Origin: Acidobacteriota bacterium
Lineage (GTDB): Bacteria > Acidobacteriota > UBA6911 > RPQK01 > JADFOI01
Length of the DNA: 44,180 nt
NCBI GenBank assembly: GCA_022562935.1
Contig: JADFOI010000012.1
Coordinates: 1 to 44,180 of the forward strand
Direction: 5' to 3'
Shown here: piece by piece, positions 16,536-24,690 of the stretch
How the letters are laid out: the number at the start of each line of letters is the position of its first letter
Position numbering within the stretch: the stretch's first letter is position 1
Notes under the pieces: model-generated
What the model was told of the DNA's origin: nothing
What the model saw: the letters and a program-made list of their open reading frames with translations, nothing else
Database searches by the model: none
Translations under genes and position numbers: made by a program

Positions 16536-16637
16536 GGAGAGAATAATGTCGCTGATAATTACGAGGCCGAGCAAGCCGGGGAAGAAGCTCCTCTCGGAGA
16601 GCCTGACCCTGTGTGTTCCCTCGATTGTAGTGCTCAT
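16500..16637 (-). CDS. Possible 45-aa leader peptide rich in Leu/Ile/Val
   Basis: ATG 16637 is preceded by GAGGAAAAG, a good ribosome-binding site with five-base spacing. The peptide contains GLLGLVIISDIILSG, in which nine of thirteen residues from the first Gly to the last Leu are branched-chain, and ends inside the long hairpin, about 160 bases upstream of ilvN. This is the position expected for an attenuator leader, but the peptide could also be a chance frame. No family is recognised. Confidence 0.25.
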   Translation of the reverse strand: MSTTIEGTHRVRLSERSFFPGLLGLVIISDIILSGSLRRDLPITG

Positions 16638-16736
16638 CTTTTCCTCGCCAGTCGACTCAAAGCATAAGAGATACGAATTGTGCAAGTCAAGCCATAGCCT
16701 GGATTATTCATAGGTTCTCGTGGCGAAGCGGCGTAG

Positions 16737-16755
16737 GGCGAGCCGGTGGCTCGCC
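16737..16755. repeat. Hairpin GGCGAGCC-GGT-GGCTCGCC
   Basis: A perfect 8-bp stem with a 3-base loop, directly beside the second nested-palindrome element. No T-run follows. Confidence 0.55.
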
Positions 16756-16761
16756 GAGACC

Positions 16762-16909
16762 GTCAGGCTTGCAGAGACCTCCGGAATGTGGGAGGCACCT
16801 CAGGTGCCGAATCCGAGAACAAATGGGGGTAGTCACCTTGTGCTGGAGGGTGACAGCTATTTCAGGAATTGAGTTGTTCGGCACCTGAGGTGCCTCCCAC
16901 ATTCCAGAG
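16762..16909. repeat. Nested-palindrome intergenic element, copy 2
   Basis: Arms 16779-16811 and 16877-16909 are inverted with one mismatch around a 65-nt loop, against 29 nt in copy 1. Each arm carries GGCACCTSAGGTGCC. The left flank (GTCAGG, AGAGA) is also shared with copy 1 at 2379. Confidence 0.85.
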
Positions 16910-16981
16910 GTTCTCGCCACTCGTGGCAAACAGCACGGGCAGGGCGGATGGTTGCAGTAGAGAATTGATGCAGAGCCCAGG

Positions 16982-17569
16982 CTACTCCTCCGTTTCCATA
17001 AAGTAGTAACCCACTAGATGCTGAATGAGAAAATGACCCTCTTCGATGTGTCCCATGTGGGAGGATTCCACAAAAATCGGATAACCTGCCATCTCTCCCA
17101 GCTTTCCCCCCGGTCGTCCCGTGATGCCCACCGTTATCACGGAGTTTGCATTGGCCCACTGGACAGCCTCCAGCACATTAGGGGAATTGCCGCTGCCACT
17201 AAAGGCGATCAGGACATCGTCGGGGCTGGCGTAGTTTTTTAGCTGTTCCACAAAAATTTGTGAGTAATCCATGTCGTTGGCCAGCGCCGTGATCCAGGAA
17301 ACGTTATCGGTCAGAGCCAGCACACGAAATCGTTCGTCCCGATTCCAGGAAGCCCCTTTACCGAGGTCATTGGCAAAGTGCGAGGCCGTGGAAGCACTCC
17401 CGCCGTTTCCGCACAGAAAGATATGACGGTTAGCCTCACGGGCATCGGCCAGAAGGGTAATCAACCCGGCCACCTCCTCCTCAGAGATCCTCTGCATCAC
17501 GCCCAGACTCTTCTTTTTGTAGGACTTCAGATAACTCAGCGGCTGGTCCCGGCTCACCTTCTCACTCAT
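16982..17569 (-). CDS. gmhA: SIS-domain sugar isomerase, GmhA (phosphoheptose isomerase) type
   Basis: A 195-aa SIS-domain protein close in length to GmhA, which converts sedoheptulose 7-phosphate to heptose 7-phosphate for LPS-core or surface heptose. It has the family phosphate-binding segments CGNGGSASTASHFANDLGKG and AFSGSGNSPNVLEA, and ends with the helical GHIEEGHFLIQHLVGYYFME. The start is ATG 17569 because GAGGAGGGA lies just upstream; a longer frame to 17620 has no such site. DiaA-like SIS proteins are similar, so the exact substrate is not fixed. No heptose-pathway partner is adjacent. Confidence 0.75.
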   Translation of the reverse strand: MSEKVSRDQPLSYLKSYKKKSLGVMQRISEEEVAGLITLLADAREANRHIFLCGNGGSASTASHFANDLGKGASWNRDERFRVLALTDNVSWITALANDMDYSQIFVEQLKNYASPDDVLIAFSGSGNSPNVLEAVQWANANSVITVGITGRPGGKLGEMAGYPIFVESSHMGHIEEGHFLIQHLVGYYFMETEE

Positions 17570-17602
17570 CGTCCCTCCTCGTCCTGCTTTGATTTTCCTC
17601 AT

Positions 17603-17608
17603 AGTATA
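17603..17608 (-). promoter_or_regulatory. Possible -10 box for the SIS isomerase gene
   Basis: TATACT on the minus strand lies 34 bases upstream of the ATG at 17569, before the strong ribosome-binding site. The -35 is weak. Confidence 0.3.
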
Positions 17609-17748
17609 CCTGATAGCCATCCCCGACTTGTGAGCGAAGAGAAAGTGAGCCCCGGCTCGCCCATTCCGCCTGGGATCATAATATGGTAACGTCTGCGGAT
17701 TGAACGAAATTGTAGATGTTTGGCCAGAATGGATCAGGGGAGAACGCC

Positions 17749-17994
17749 ATGAGTGAGCCCGTTGCGGAAATGGAAAAAGGTCCGAATGAGAAGATTTTTT
17801 TCAGTTTGAGTGAATATAAGGGCAAAAAATACGCCGATATTCGCGTCTATTTTGAGAACGACGAAAGCGAATGGAAACCCACCAGGAAGGGTCTCACCAT
17901 CAGCCTGGACCGGTTTGCTGAATTCAAGGAACATGTGGGAACCTTGGAAAAATTTCTCACCACTCAAGGACATCTGCCTGTTGATCAGGAATAA
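17749..17994 (+). CDS. PC4/p15-type transcriptional coactivator family, ssDNA-binding small protein
   Basis: An 81-aa protein that is almost entirely one PC4 domain: KIFFSLSEYKGKKYADIRVY, an acidic turn, then the family phrase TRKGLTISLDRFAEFKEHVG. Bacterial PC4-like proteins bind single-stranded DNA as dimers; the cellular role is not settled. The start is ATG 17749 since AGGGGAGA lies 6 bases before it; the upstream ATG 17716 has no comparable site. A CDGSH protein gene follows 42 bp downstream in the same direction. Confidence 0.85.
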   Translation: MSEPVAEMEKGPNEKIFFSLSEYKGKKYADIRVYFENDESEWKPTRKGLTISLDRFAEFKEHVGTLEKFLTTQGHLPVDQE

Positions 17995-18036
17995 GCCGTC
18001 CTTTTATCTTTACCCGTGTGAAAAGGAGCACTTCTT

Positions 18037-18270
18037 ATGCCAGATACTGAAATTCTTTGCCGAAATAACGGACCGCTCCGGGTTACAGGAAATTTTGCGA
18101 TTCAGGATGCCGAAGGGAACCTCTTTGACCTTCGCGGACGTACCGTGATCTCGCTTTGTCGCTGTGGCGCCTCCGAGAACAAGCCCTTTTGCGATGGCAA
18201 TCACAAAAAGGTGGGCTTTGAATCGGAGGTCAAGGCTCGCCAACTCCCGGAGCCGGCCCCGAAGAAGTGA
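18037..18270 (+). CDS. CDGSH iron-sulfur domain protein
   Basis: A 77-aa protein with one CDGSH motif, CRCGASENKPFCDGNH, holding the three Cys and one His that bind a 2Fe-2S cluster in this family. The N-terminal half (NNGPLRVTGNFAIQDAEGN) matches the common bacterial small CDGSH layout. The likely role is electron transfer or cluster sensing in the cytoplasm; the partner is unknown. AAGGAG nine bases upstream of ATG 18037 supports the start. It is paired with the PC4-like gene. Confidence 0.88.
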   Translation: MPDTEILCRNNGPLRVTGNFAIQDAEGNLFDLRGRTVISLCRCGASENKPFCDGNHKKVGFESEVKARQLPEPAPKK

Positions 18271-18712
18271 CTTCCTGCGTTCGTGCTACCCTCACTTTGT
18301 GACGCGGTGCGTTCGTGCTGTTGGACGGGCATCAGGCCCGACAAGAGCTGAACGACAACGAGATGCAGGAAGGGGATCTCCTGGATTCGCATCGAATTGA
18401 CGACTGGTAAAACCGTGTGGAGTATGGTGGGACTGGGATACCCGGAAAGTCGGATAAGAAATATTATGTAAACTTTTAATTCACCCAACTTCTCTCTTCC
18501 GTCCTTCCAGTACCTTCAAGATCGAGTTCAGGACGACCCACTGCAACAATATTATCCTGTATTTAAAGGATCTTACAGGGTGTTTCCTAGATGTTGACTT
18601 GAGAAATCGCTAGAAACCCTGCTGTTTTAGGTGTTCTCTCTTGCCCGGGGGATTCTTGCACCAACTTCACAACAGCACCACTGTGACGAAGTCACGCCAC
18701 TTCGTGGCCCAC
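18271..18712. other. 442-bp intergenic region with GTGACGAAGTCAC-type repeats
   Basis: Near 18276-18327 are two degenerate units of TGCGTTCGTGCT with TTTGTGACG; near 18682-18710 are GTGAC-GAA-GTCAC and GCCAC-TTC-GTGGC hairpins just past the bifunctional nuclease stop. The middle shows no convincing gene, tRNA or promoter. Confidence 0.6.
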
Positions 18713-19198
18713 TCACATCTTATATCTGCCCATATCGTCGGGATTGAGGCTCTCCAGCCACTTCTTAATGTCCTCTGAATCTAGATTCTCTTTTTCCAGG
18801 CTGATGTTTCGGCTGTTGTTGATGACCTCTTCAGTGACAAAAATGGGCGCGTCGGTCCGCAAGGCCAAGGCGATGGCATCGCTGGGGCGACTGTCAATGG
18901 TAATGTGATCGCCGTTCATTCGAAGGTGAATGACGGCATAGAAGGTATTTTCCTGGAGGTCGGTGACCACAATTTTGTCCACGTTGGCGTCGAGTTGCAG
19001 CAGAATATTCTTGATCAGGTCATGGGTCAGGGGGCGAGGGGTATCGATTCGCTCAATCTGCAGGGCAATGGCATTGGCCTCGAAGATTCCTACCCAGATG
19101 GGCAATAAGGTGTTTTTCTCCAGGCTCTGCAGGATCACGATGGGAGAGTTGGTTAGGGGGTCCATAATTAACCCCTTGATTTTAAATTCTCGTTCCAT
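18713..19198 (-). CDS. Bifunctional nuclease family protein (BFN/DUF151)
   Basis: A 161-aa protein with the BFN domain: MDPLTNSPIVILQSLEKN, LLPIWVGIFEANAIALQIE, the TPRPLTHDLI phrase and SRPSDAIALALRTDAPIFV. Family members include plant and bacterial proteins reported to have nuclease activity; the bacterial role is not well known. ATG 19198 is chosen because AAGGGAG lies 7 bases before it. This overlaps the miaB end by 17 bp, so it is translated as the downstream partner of miaB. The C-terminal acidic tail (about 135-161) is usual. Confidence 0.85.
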   Translation of the reverse strand: MEREFKIKGLIMDPLTNSPIVILQSLEKNTLLPIWVGIFEANAIALQIERIDTPRPLTHDLIKNILLQLDANVDKIVVTDLQENTFYAVIHLRMNGDHITIDSRPSDAIALALRTDAPIFVTEEVINNSRNISLEKENLDSEDIKKWLESLNPDDMGRYKM

Positions 19199-20552
19199 AA
19201 TTCTGCTCCCTTCGGTTCTGTTCAATTTCCTCAAGCTTTTGGCCGACCAGGCTGTTGGGACCCACATGGGTGACAAGTAACTCAGTGAATGTCCCTGGCT
19301 GGTCGTTTCCCGGGAAATTCACAATCTTGTTGGTCGTGGTTCTCCCATAGCGACGCACACCATCACGTGCTGTTCCTTCCACCAAAACATTCCAACAGCG
19401 CCCCAGATAACGTTGGCGGTGTAGGCGCAGCTGAATTCCCTTCTGAAGACGCTGCAATTCCATGATACGACGTGTCTTTTCCTCCTCGGGAAGATCACCC
19501 TCGAAGTGTTGTGCTTCGGTTCCAGGACGAGGAGAGTATTTAAACGAGAACATGGACTCGAACTGGACCTCCTCGACCAGGCTCAGGGTCTCTTGAAAGT
19601 CCGCCTCCGTCTCACCTATAAAGCCTACGATGATGTCTGTAGACAAAGCGATGGAGCGACCGCAGTTTCGAAACTTGTCCACCAATTCAAGATAGCGCTC
19701 TCGGGTGTACTGGCGCCGCATACGCTTGAGGATGGGGTTGGAACCCGACTGGACGGGTAGGTGGACCTGGTTGCAGATGGTTTCCTTTTCACCGATGACG
19801 GAGATGGAGTCATCGTCAAACTCACGCGGATGAGGTGAAGTGAAACGAACCCTCCGAAGCCCCGGAATGGCCGCCACCTCAGAGAGCAGGTCGGCGAATT
19901 TGAAGCGCCGGTTGTGGGGATCCTTATAGCTGTTGACGGTCTGTCCCAACAGGAGAATTTCCACAAAGCCTTGGTCGACAACCCTTCGAGCTTCATTCAT
20001 TACTGCCGTGGCAGGACGGTTCCTTTCCCGGCCTCGAGTGTAGGGCACAATACAAAAGCTGCAATGCTTGTTGCAGCCTTCCATGATGGTGATGTTGGCA
20101 CGGAAGCTGTTCTGGCGCATCACCTGAGGAATCTCTACAGGTGCCGGACTCTCCATAAAGTCCGTAGCCACACGTGTCCTGCCTCCGCGCTCTTGCTCGA
20201 TCTCCTCCAGCAGGTCGGGGAGGGCGTGAATCATATGGGTACCCACCACCAGATCCACGAACGGCGCCTTGCTCATCAGCGCTTCACCTTCCTGCTGGGC
20301 CACGCACCCCAACACTCCGATCAAAAAATTAGGGTTTGTGCTCTTCCGCTTCTTGATTTCTCCTAAACGACTGTACATCTTCTGGGCAGCTTTCTCGCGG
20401 ACGCTGCAGGTATTGAGTAAAAACAGGTCGGCCTCCTCGGGCGAGTTGACCGCGACCATACCGTGATGGGCAAGCAGTCCGGCAACTTTCTCCGAATCGT
20501 GCTCGTTCATCTGGCATCCGAACGTTTCGATACAAAATTTCTGAAGCATCAT
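19182..20552 (-). CDS. miaB: tRNA-2-methylthio-N6-dimethylallyladenosine synthase
   Basis: A 456-aa radical-SAM methylthiotransferase that modifies A37 of tRNAs reading UNN codons. The UPF0004 domain has Cys13 (FGCQMNEHDS), Cys49 (NTCSVREKA) and Cys83 (LGCVAQQEGE) for the auxiliary cluster; the radical-SAM cluster cysteines are Cys160, Cys164 and Cys167 (GCNKHCSFCIVPYTRGRE). A C-terminal TRAM domain follows. The GRERNRPA region and overall length suit MiaB rather than RimO or MtaB. The start is ATG 20552; the ribosome-binding site is weak. It is downstream of recN and overlaps the BFN gene. Confidence 0.93.
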   Translation of the reverse strand: MMLQKFCIETFGCQMNEHDSEKVAGLLAHHGMVAVNSPEEADLFLLNTCSVREKAAQKMYSRLGEIKKRKSTNPNFLIGVLGCVAQQEGEALMSKAPFVDLVVGTHMIHALPDLLEEIEQERGGRTRVATDFMESPAPVEIPQVMRQNSFRANITIMEGCNKHCSFCIVPYTRGRERNRPATAVMNEARRVVDQGFVEILLLGQTVNSYKDPHNRRFKFADLLSEVAAIPGLRRVRFTSPHPREFDDDSISVIGEKETICNQVHLPVQSGSNPILKRMRRQYTRERYLELVDKFRNCGRSIALSTDIIVGFIGETEADFQETLSLVEEVQFESMFSFKYSPRPGTEAQHFEGDLPEEEKTRRIMELQRLQKGIQLRLHRQRYLGRCWNVLVEGTARDGVRRYGRTTTNKIVNFPGNDQPGTFTELLVTHVGPNSLVGQKLEEIEQNRREQNYGTRI

Positions 20553-20596
20553 TAATGAGAGCTATTCTATCGGACTTCAAGCAAGGGATACAAGGA

Positions 20597-20631
20597 TTTG
20601 TGCTGCCGTCCCTTTGTGACGGCAGCACAAA
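20597..20631. repeat. Perfect 14-bp-stem hairpin after recN
   Basis: TTTGTGCTGCCGTC (20597-20610) and GACGGCAGCACAAA (20618-20631) pair perfectly around CCTTTGT. It sits 10 bases past the recN stop and about 45 bases before the miaB start. No U-tract follows, so it may stabilise mRNA ends or be a dispersed repeat (compare 34359-34468). Confidence 0.75.
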
Positions 20632-20640
20632 GGGACGAAG

Positions 20641-22323
20641 TCATGAAGTAACGAAATCCTTCCCTCTCCGCAACAATTCTCTAGCCTGCTTACGGGTGGT
20701 TTCCGTTAAGGCCTTCCCTGCCATCATTCTTGAGAGTTCCTCCACTCTTGCCCTCTGTTCAAGAGGAACAATCTCAACGATGGTTCGCTCGGCGCTGTGG
20801 CGCTTGGTGACATAAAAATGCTGGGAAGCATATGAGGCGACTTGTGGAAGGTGGGTCACGCAAAAGACCTGGTGCACAGTTCCCAGACGGGCTAGCTTTT
20901 CTCCGATGGTGGAGGCAACTCGGCCGCCAATGCCTGCATCCACCTCATCGAAAACCAAGGTCTTCGAATACTTCTCCAGAGTGAGAATCGATTTCAGAGC
21001 CAGCACGGTTCGAGACAATTCTCCTCCAGAAGCGATCTTAGACAAGGGTTTTGAGGATTCACCTAGATTGGCACTGATCAGAAATTCCACCTGGTCCATT
21101 CCCTGTTCAGTGGTCCTTTCATCTGAGGTGTTTACCTGTACCGTGAAAGCGGCGCTTCCCATGTGCAAATCGGTTAGTTCACGTTCCACTTGCTTGCTGA
21201 GCATCTTAGCTTGCTGGTGTCTGCTCCTGGAAAGGCGCTGGGCCAGTGCTCGATATTTGCTCTCCAGTTGACTCTCCTTCTCAACCAGTTGCTCTATTTC
21301 GGCTTCACATTGGGAGAGCTCGTGGACTTCCTGTTGGGCCTTTTCGAGATAAGCCAGAATCTCATCCACGGTTTCCCCGTATTTTCGGCGGGCCTTTTGA
21401 ATTTCCGAAAGCCTCTCCTGAACAGCGTCCAGGCGTCCCGGGTTGGACTCAATTTGATTCGTATAGTCGCGAAGCTGGTAGGCCACCTCTTCCAGCAGGT
21501 AACGTGAATCACGCAGTTTCACCATCACCGGCTCCAGCTGAGGGTCCATACCACGAAGTTCTTCCAATTCTTTCATTGCCCGATGCAGCAGACTTAACGA
21601 GGACTCTTCTCGTTCATAAATGTCCTGATAGGCCCGTTGCGATGCGTTCAGGCGTTTTTCTGCACTGGCCAAAAGCCCTTGTTCTGCTTCCAGCTCCACG
21701 TCTAGGCCGGTTCTCAACTGAAGCTTTTCAATGTCGGCAGTTTGGAACTGGAGGGTGTCGAGTCTCTGCAGTCTTTCCTGCTCGCTGGCCTGCAGGCGCT
21801 CCAGTTCTGAACGAACTCCCTGGAGCAGATGAAAGGCCTCTCTTACCTGTTGTGACAATTGTTCGTGAGCGCTGAAGGCATCCAGAAATTGCAATTGAAC
21901 GCTGGGTCGCAAGAGGAGTTGCTGCTCGTGCTGTCCGTGAATATCCGCTAAAAGTGCCCCCAGCTGGGAAAGCGTAGCCAGTGGACTCAAAACCCCGTTG
22001 ATAAAGACCTTGTTGGAACCCGACCGGGAGATATCCCGGCGGATAATAAGTTCCCCGCCCTCCAGCGGAATCCCCGCATCAGCAAGACACACTCGTGCCG
22101 GATGTTCTCTGGAGAGCTCAAAGATTCCCTCCACTCGGGCCTGATCAAAGCCCTGACGAACCATTTCCTGAGAGGCACGCCCTCCCACCAGCAAGCCTAC
22201 AGCATCCACCAGAATGGATTTCCCCGATCCGGTTTCACCGGTGATCAGATTCAGCCCCTGGCTGAATTCAATTTCCAGACGATCGATCAGAGCAAAATCC
22301 TTAATGGAGAGGAACTTCAGCAT
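20641..22323 (-). CDS. recN: DNA repair protein RecN
   Basis: A 560-aa SMC-like ATPase that acts at double-strand breaks. Walker A is GETGSGKS at 29-36, followed by a long coiled-coil middle (about 150-390), the ABC signature SGGELSR and the Walker B LVFDEVDAGIGGRVA near 470. Length and order match RecN. ATG 22323 starts the typical MLKFLSIKDFALID. It is probably co-directional with miaB and the BFN gene; a strong hairpin lies after its stop. Confidence 0.95.
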   Translation of the reverse strand: MLKFLSIKDFALIDRLEIEFSQGLNLITGETGSGKSILVDAVGLLVGGRASQEMVRQGFDQARVEGIFELSREHPARVCLADAGIPLEGGELIIRRDISRSGSNKVFINGVLSPLATLSQLGALLADIHGQHEQQLLLRPSVQLQFLDAFSAHEQLSQQVREAFHLLQGVRSELERLQASEQERLQRLDTLQFQTADIEKLQLRTGLDVELEAEQGLLASAEKRLNASQRAYQDIYEREESSLSLLHRAMKELEELRGMDPQLEPVMVKLRDSRYLLEEVAYQLRDYTNQIESNPGRLDAVQERLSEIQKARRKYGETVDEILAYLEKAQQEVHELSQCEAEIEQLVEKESQLESKYRALAQRLSRSRHQQAKMLSKQVERELTDLHMGSAAFTVQVNTSDERTTEQGMDQVEFLISANLGESSKPLSKIASGGELSRTVLALKSILTLEKYSKTLVFDEVDAGIGGRVASTIGEKLARLGTVHQVFCVTHLPQVASYASQHFYVTKRHSAERTIVEIVPLEQRARVEELSRMMAGKALTETTRKQARELLRRGKDFVTS

Positions 22324-22707
22324 GACAAAAAGCTACTAAAAAGCTGATAGCTAACAACTGACATGAATTGTACACGAGCAGGGTGTCCTCAGCGGGAGCC
22401 TAGCGGCTATGGGGATAGGCCGGCGCTGGAACAGACGTTTCCGCTATTTATGACCTATGAAATAAGGCACTTAATCAAGAGATGCCCGCTTTGGTTGTTT
22501 TCGATATGGCTGTCGATCCCCTGCTCTCCCCCATTTCTTGGTCTGTTGTCTGTTGTCTTCTGGTCTGTGGTTTGTGGTTTTGACAGGCCATTTGAGTACC
22601 CTCTAGAGTTGGTGGTTGATCCAGCAGTAGCTCAATCGGTGTTTGGTATATGATTACAGGCAGGTCATGATGAACATGAACCGGATCGAGAGTGTAGGAG
22701 GTTGGAA
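22324..22707. other. 384-bp spacer between divergent recN and tolQ
   Basis: It holds CTGATAGCTAACAACTGACA-type (22341-22360) and TGTCTGTTGTC-type (22539-22580) repeat units. It must hold promoters for both directions; TTGACA at about 22576 and TATGAT near 22648 are candidates but do not form a well-spaced pair. A 96-codon plus-strand frame crossing the repeats is not credible. Confidence 0.5.
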
Positions 22708-23430
22708 TTGGCCCTCTTTATAGCTCAGGGGAGCTTTGGCAGTTTCTGGTCACTGGTGGGCAATAGCGGTCCGATCGCTCAAATGGTTTTGCTGATCCTT
22801 CTCTTTTTCTCCCTGTTTTCCTGGGGCATCATCTTCCAAAAGGTTCGCTTTTACAAAGAGGTGGGGCAACAGTCCCAGGAGTTTTATGAGCGCTTTAGAA
22901 GAACCTCCAGCCTCTCGGAACTCTACAGTAAATGTGAGCGGTTTCCGCAGTCCCCTCTGGCCGGGATATTCAAGGGTGGCTATGAGGAGTTGAGCCAGCA
23001 GATGAAGTCCCCCGAGTCCGAAGACGATTCTTCCCAGTTAGCCCTCAATCCGGGAACACTCAAGAGTCTCAGCAGTGTGGAACGGGTCCTGCAAAAAACG
23101 GCCCACACGGAGATGACTGTACTGGAAACCTTTCTTCCATGGCTGGCCACCACTGGGGCCGTCTCTCCTTTTATTGGATTGTTCGGCACGGTGATCGGAA
23201 TCATCAATGCCTTTCAAGGTCTCGGAGAGGGCGCTGTGACCACTATTCAGGCCGTTGCTCCGGGAATCAGTGAAGCTCTCGTGGCAACTGCAGCTGGACT
23301 TTTTGCCGCCATTCCGGCAGTTATCGCCTATAACCACTTTCTCAATCGGCTCAAACTTTTTGGCGTCGAAATGGATGATTTTTCGGCAGAGTTCCTAAAC
23401 ACCGTCGAACGCAGTTTTGGAGTAAGTTGA
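22708..23430 (+). CDS. tolQ: TolQ/ExbB-type proton channel protein
   Basis: A 240-aa inner-membrane protein of the TolQ/ExbB/MotA family, which with TolR forms the proton-driven motor of Tol-Pal for outer-membrane constriction and integrity. Three hydrophobic helices are visible (about 17-38, 135-160 and 175-198), with the family segments [21 protein letters not shown] and [21 protein letters not shown]. An in-frame TTG at 22702 directly abuts AGGAGG, so the real start is TTG 22708, six bases after it. It is the first gene of the tolQ-R-A-B-pal operon; tolR starts one base past its stop. Confidence 0.93.
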   Translation: MALFIAQGSFGSFWSLVGNSGPIAQMVLLILLFFSLFSWGIIFQKVRFYKEVGQQSQEFYERFRRTSSLSELYSKCERFPQSPLAGIFKGGYEELSQQMKSPESEDDSSQLALNPGTLKSLSSVERVLQKTAHTEMTVLETFLPWLATTGAVSPFIGLFGTVIGIINAFQGLGEGAVTTIQAVAPGISEALVATAAGLFAAIPAVIAYNHFLNRLKLFGVEMDDFSAEFLNTVERSFGVS

Positions 23431-23431
23431 A

Positions 23432-23848
23432 ATGGCTTTTGGTAATCCGCTCAACCCGACTCGACCTTCCATATCGGAGATCAACGTCACTCCCCTGGTG
23501 GACGTGATCCTGGTTTTACTGATCATTTTCATGGTCACTGCACCCATCCTTCAGACCGGCATCGAGGTGAATCTTGCCCGGACGCGAACGGTTGAGCCCG
23601 TCGATCCCGAACGGGCGGCTGTCATCACCATCAGTCGAGAGGAGATGCTTTTTTATCGGTCTAATCCTATCAATTTCAATGAACTGGGTGAGTGGCTCAG
23701 GCGCGAGGTTGGAGACAGTGGAGAAGCCATCTTTCTTCAGGCCGATGAAGACGTACGATGGAAGACGATTGTTGCTGTGGTGGACGAGGTGCGAGTCTCG
23801 GGATACCATCAAATTAATTTAGTCACCAAACCCTATTTGGAGAAGTGA
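23432..23848 (+). CDS. tolR: TolR/ExbD-type biopolymer transport protein
   Basis: A 138-aa protein with a short cytoplasmic N-terminus, ISEINVTPLVDVILVLLIIF including the single membrane helix and the conserved proton-carrying Asp, and a periplasmic domain that in this family binds peptidoglycan. It partners TolQ. ATG 23432 lies one base after tolQ; the stop overlaps the GTG of the next gene, indicating translational coupling. Confidence 0.95.
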   Translation: MAFGNPLNPTRPSISEINVTPLVDVILVLLIIFMVTAPILQTGIEVNLARTRTVEPVDPERAAVITISREEMLFYRSNPINFNELGEWLRREVGDSGEAIFLQADEDVRWKTIVAVVDEVRVSGYHQINLVTKPYLEK

Positions 23849-24672
23849 GACGAATGTCCCCAGGGGTCATCAGCCCGCACGTGCGTGAAGCAGGATATCG
23901 AGGGGCATTCACGGTCTCAGCCGTGGGCCACGTCCTGCTTTTCCTTTTTTTCCTCCTTTCCTCCGAGTTGTTTCCCAGGGGTGCACCTATAGTCATTGGA
24001 AGCGGCGAGGGAGGCGGCCAGAGAGAGAACTTCGTGAAGGTCGGGTTATCGGCTGAGCTCAGCGGCGGTACCGGGATGCATAAACCCGCCATAACTCCCC
24101 GGCCCGAAGCGGTGACCACGCCCGAGCCGAGCAAACCCGATCCGCCGGCTCCCCAGAAGGAGGAGCGCGTCTTGGTGGAAAAGCCGCCCCCCCGGGAAAC
24201 CCCTAAAACGCCTCCTGCCTCCCCAGCGAAATCCCAAGCCGCCACTGAAAACCCTCGGCCCAAACCGATCCCCCGTGAGCCGGAACCAGGAAGCGGCGGA
24301 CCCGGTGGGCAGAGTTCGGGATCAGGTGGGGGCTTTGGAGGAGGACAGGGCGTCACCATCGGCACGGGAACGGGCGAGGGAGCCATGGACTCCTGGTACG
24401 TGCGCCAGGTTGAACAGCGGATCGGACGGAACTGGTTAAAGACTTCGTTGGGTCAGCTGGCGAATCCCGTTCGCACCGTCATCAGTTTTGAGATCCGAGC
24501 CGATGGCCGTATCGACAAAATCCAAATCGAGCACAGGAGCGGCATTGGAAGCATTGACCTGGCTGCTGAGCGAGCCGTTCGTGCCAGCGATCCCCTCTCT
24601 CCGTTGCCCTATGAACTCCGCAATCGAACGGTGAAATTCACTGCCTACTTTGAGTACCCTCCCGGAGGATGA
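23845..24672 (+). CDS. tolA: TolA/TonB-like periplasm-spanning protein
   Basis: A 275-aa protein with one N-terminal membrane helix (about 24-42, VSAVGHVLLFLFFLL), a Pro/Lys/Glu-rich middle (about 80-150), a Gly/Ser-rich linker (148-176) and a C-terminal TonB-like domain (about 180-275, VEQRIGRNWLKTSL, TVISFEIRADGRIDKIQIEH). It should couple the TolQR motor to TolB/Pal. I name it tolA by operon position; the C-terminal domain is of the TonB family type. The start is GTG 23845 overlapping the tolR stop, or ATG 23854. Confidence 0.82.
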   Translation: MRRMSPGVISPHVREAGYRGAFTVSAVGHVLLFLFFLLSSELFPRGAPIVIGSGEGGGQRENFVKVGLSAELSGGTGMHKPAITPRPEAVTTPEPSKPDPPAPQKEERVLVEKPPPRETPKTPPASPAKSQAATENPRPKPIPREPEPGSGGPGGQSSGSGGGFGGGQGVTIGTGTGEGAMDSWYVRQVEQRIGRNWLKTSLGQLANPVRTVISFEIRADGRIDKIQIEHRSGIGSIDLAAERAVRASDPLSPLPYELRNRTVKFTAYFEYPPGG

Positions 24673-24690
24673 AGGAAGAGGATGAAGGAA
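24665..24690 (+). repeat. 13-bp tandem duplication at the tolA-tolB junction
   Basis: GAGGATGAAGGAA occurs twice head to tail. The first copy supplies the tolA stop TGA (24670-24672) and the second supplies the tolB ATG (24682) and a purine-rich leader. Confidence 0.8.

Larger units (their letters stand above)
16342..16981. other. 640-bp intergenic region upstream of ilvN
   Basis: This spacer holds a 60-nt hairpin (16476-16535), a small frame rich in branched-chain residues (16500-16637, minus), an 8-bp-stem hairpin (16737-16755) and the second nested-palindrome element (16762-16909). No tRNA or conserved gene was seen. Confidence 0.7.

Noticed and set aside
16342-16981. T-box or tRNA in the ilvN upstream region
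   Set aside because: No T-box core sequence and no tRNA TPsiC-arm or acceptor pairing was found on either strand.
18320-18410. Short plus frame reading LLDGHQARQELNDNEMQ near 18330
   Set aside because: Peptide-like composition but no start signal, about 30 codons and no family; probably chance or a remnant.
22363-22653. 96-codon frame in the recN-tolQ spacer
   Set aside because: Crosses TGTCTGTTGTC repeat units and resembles no protein; treated as noncoding.
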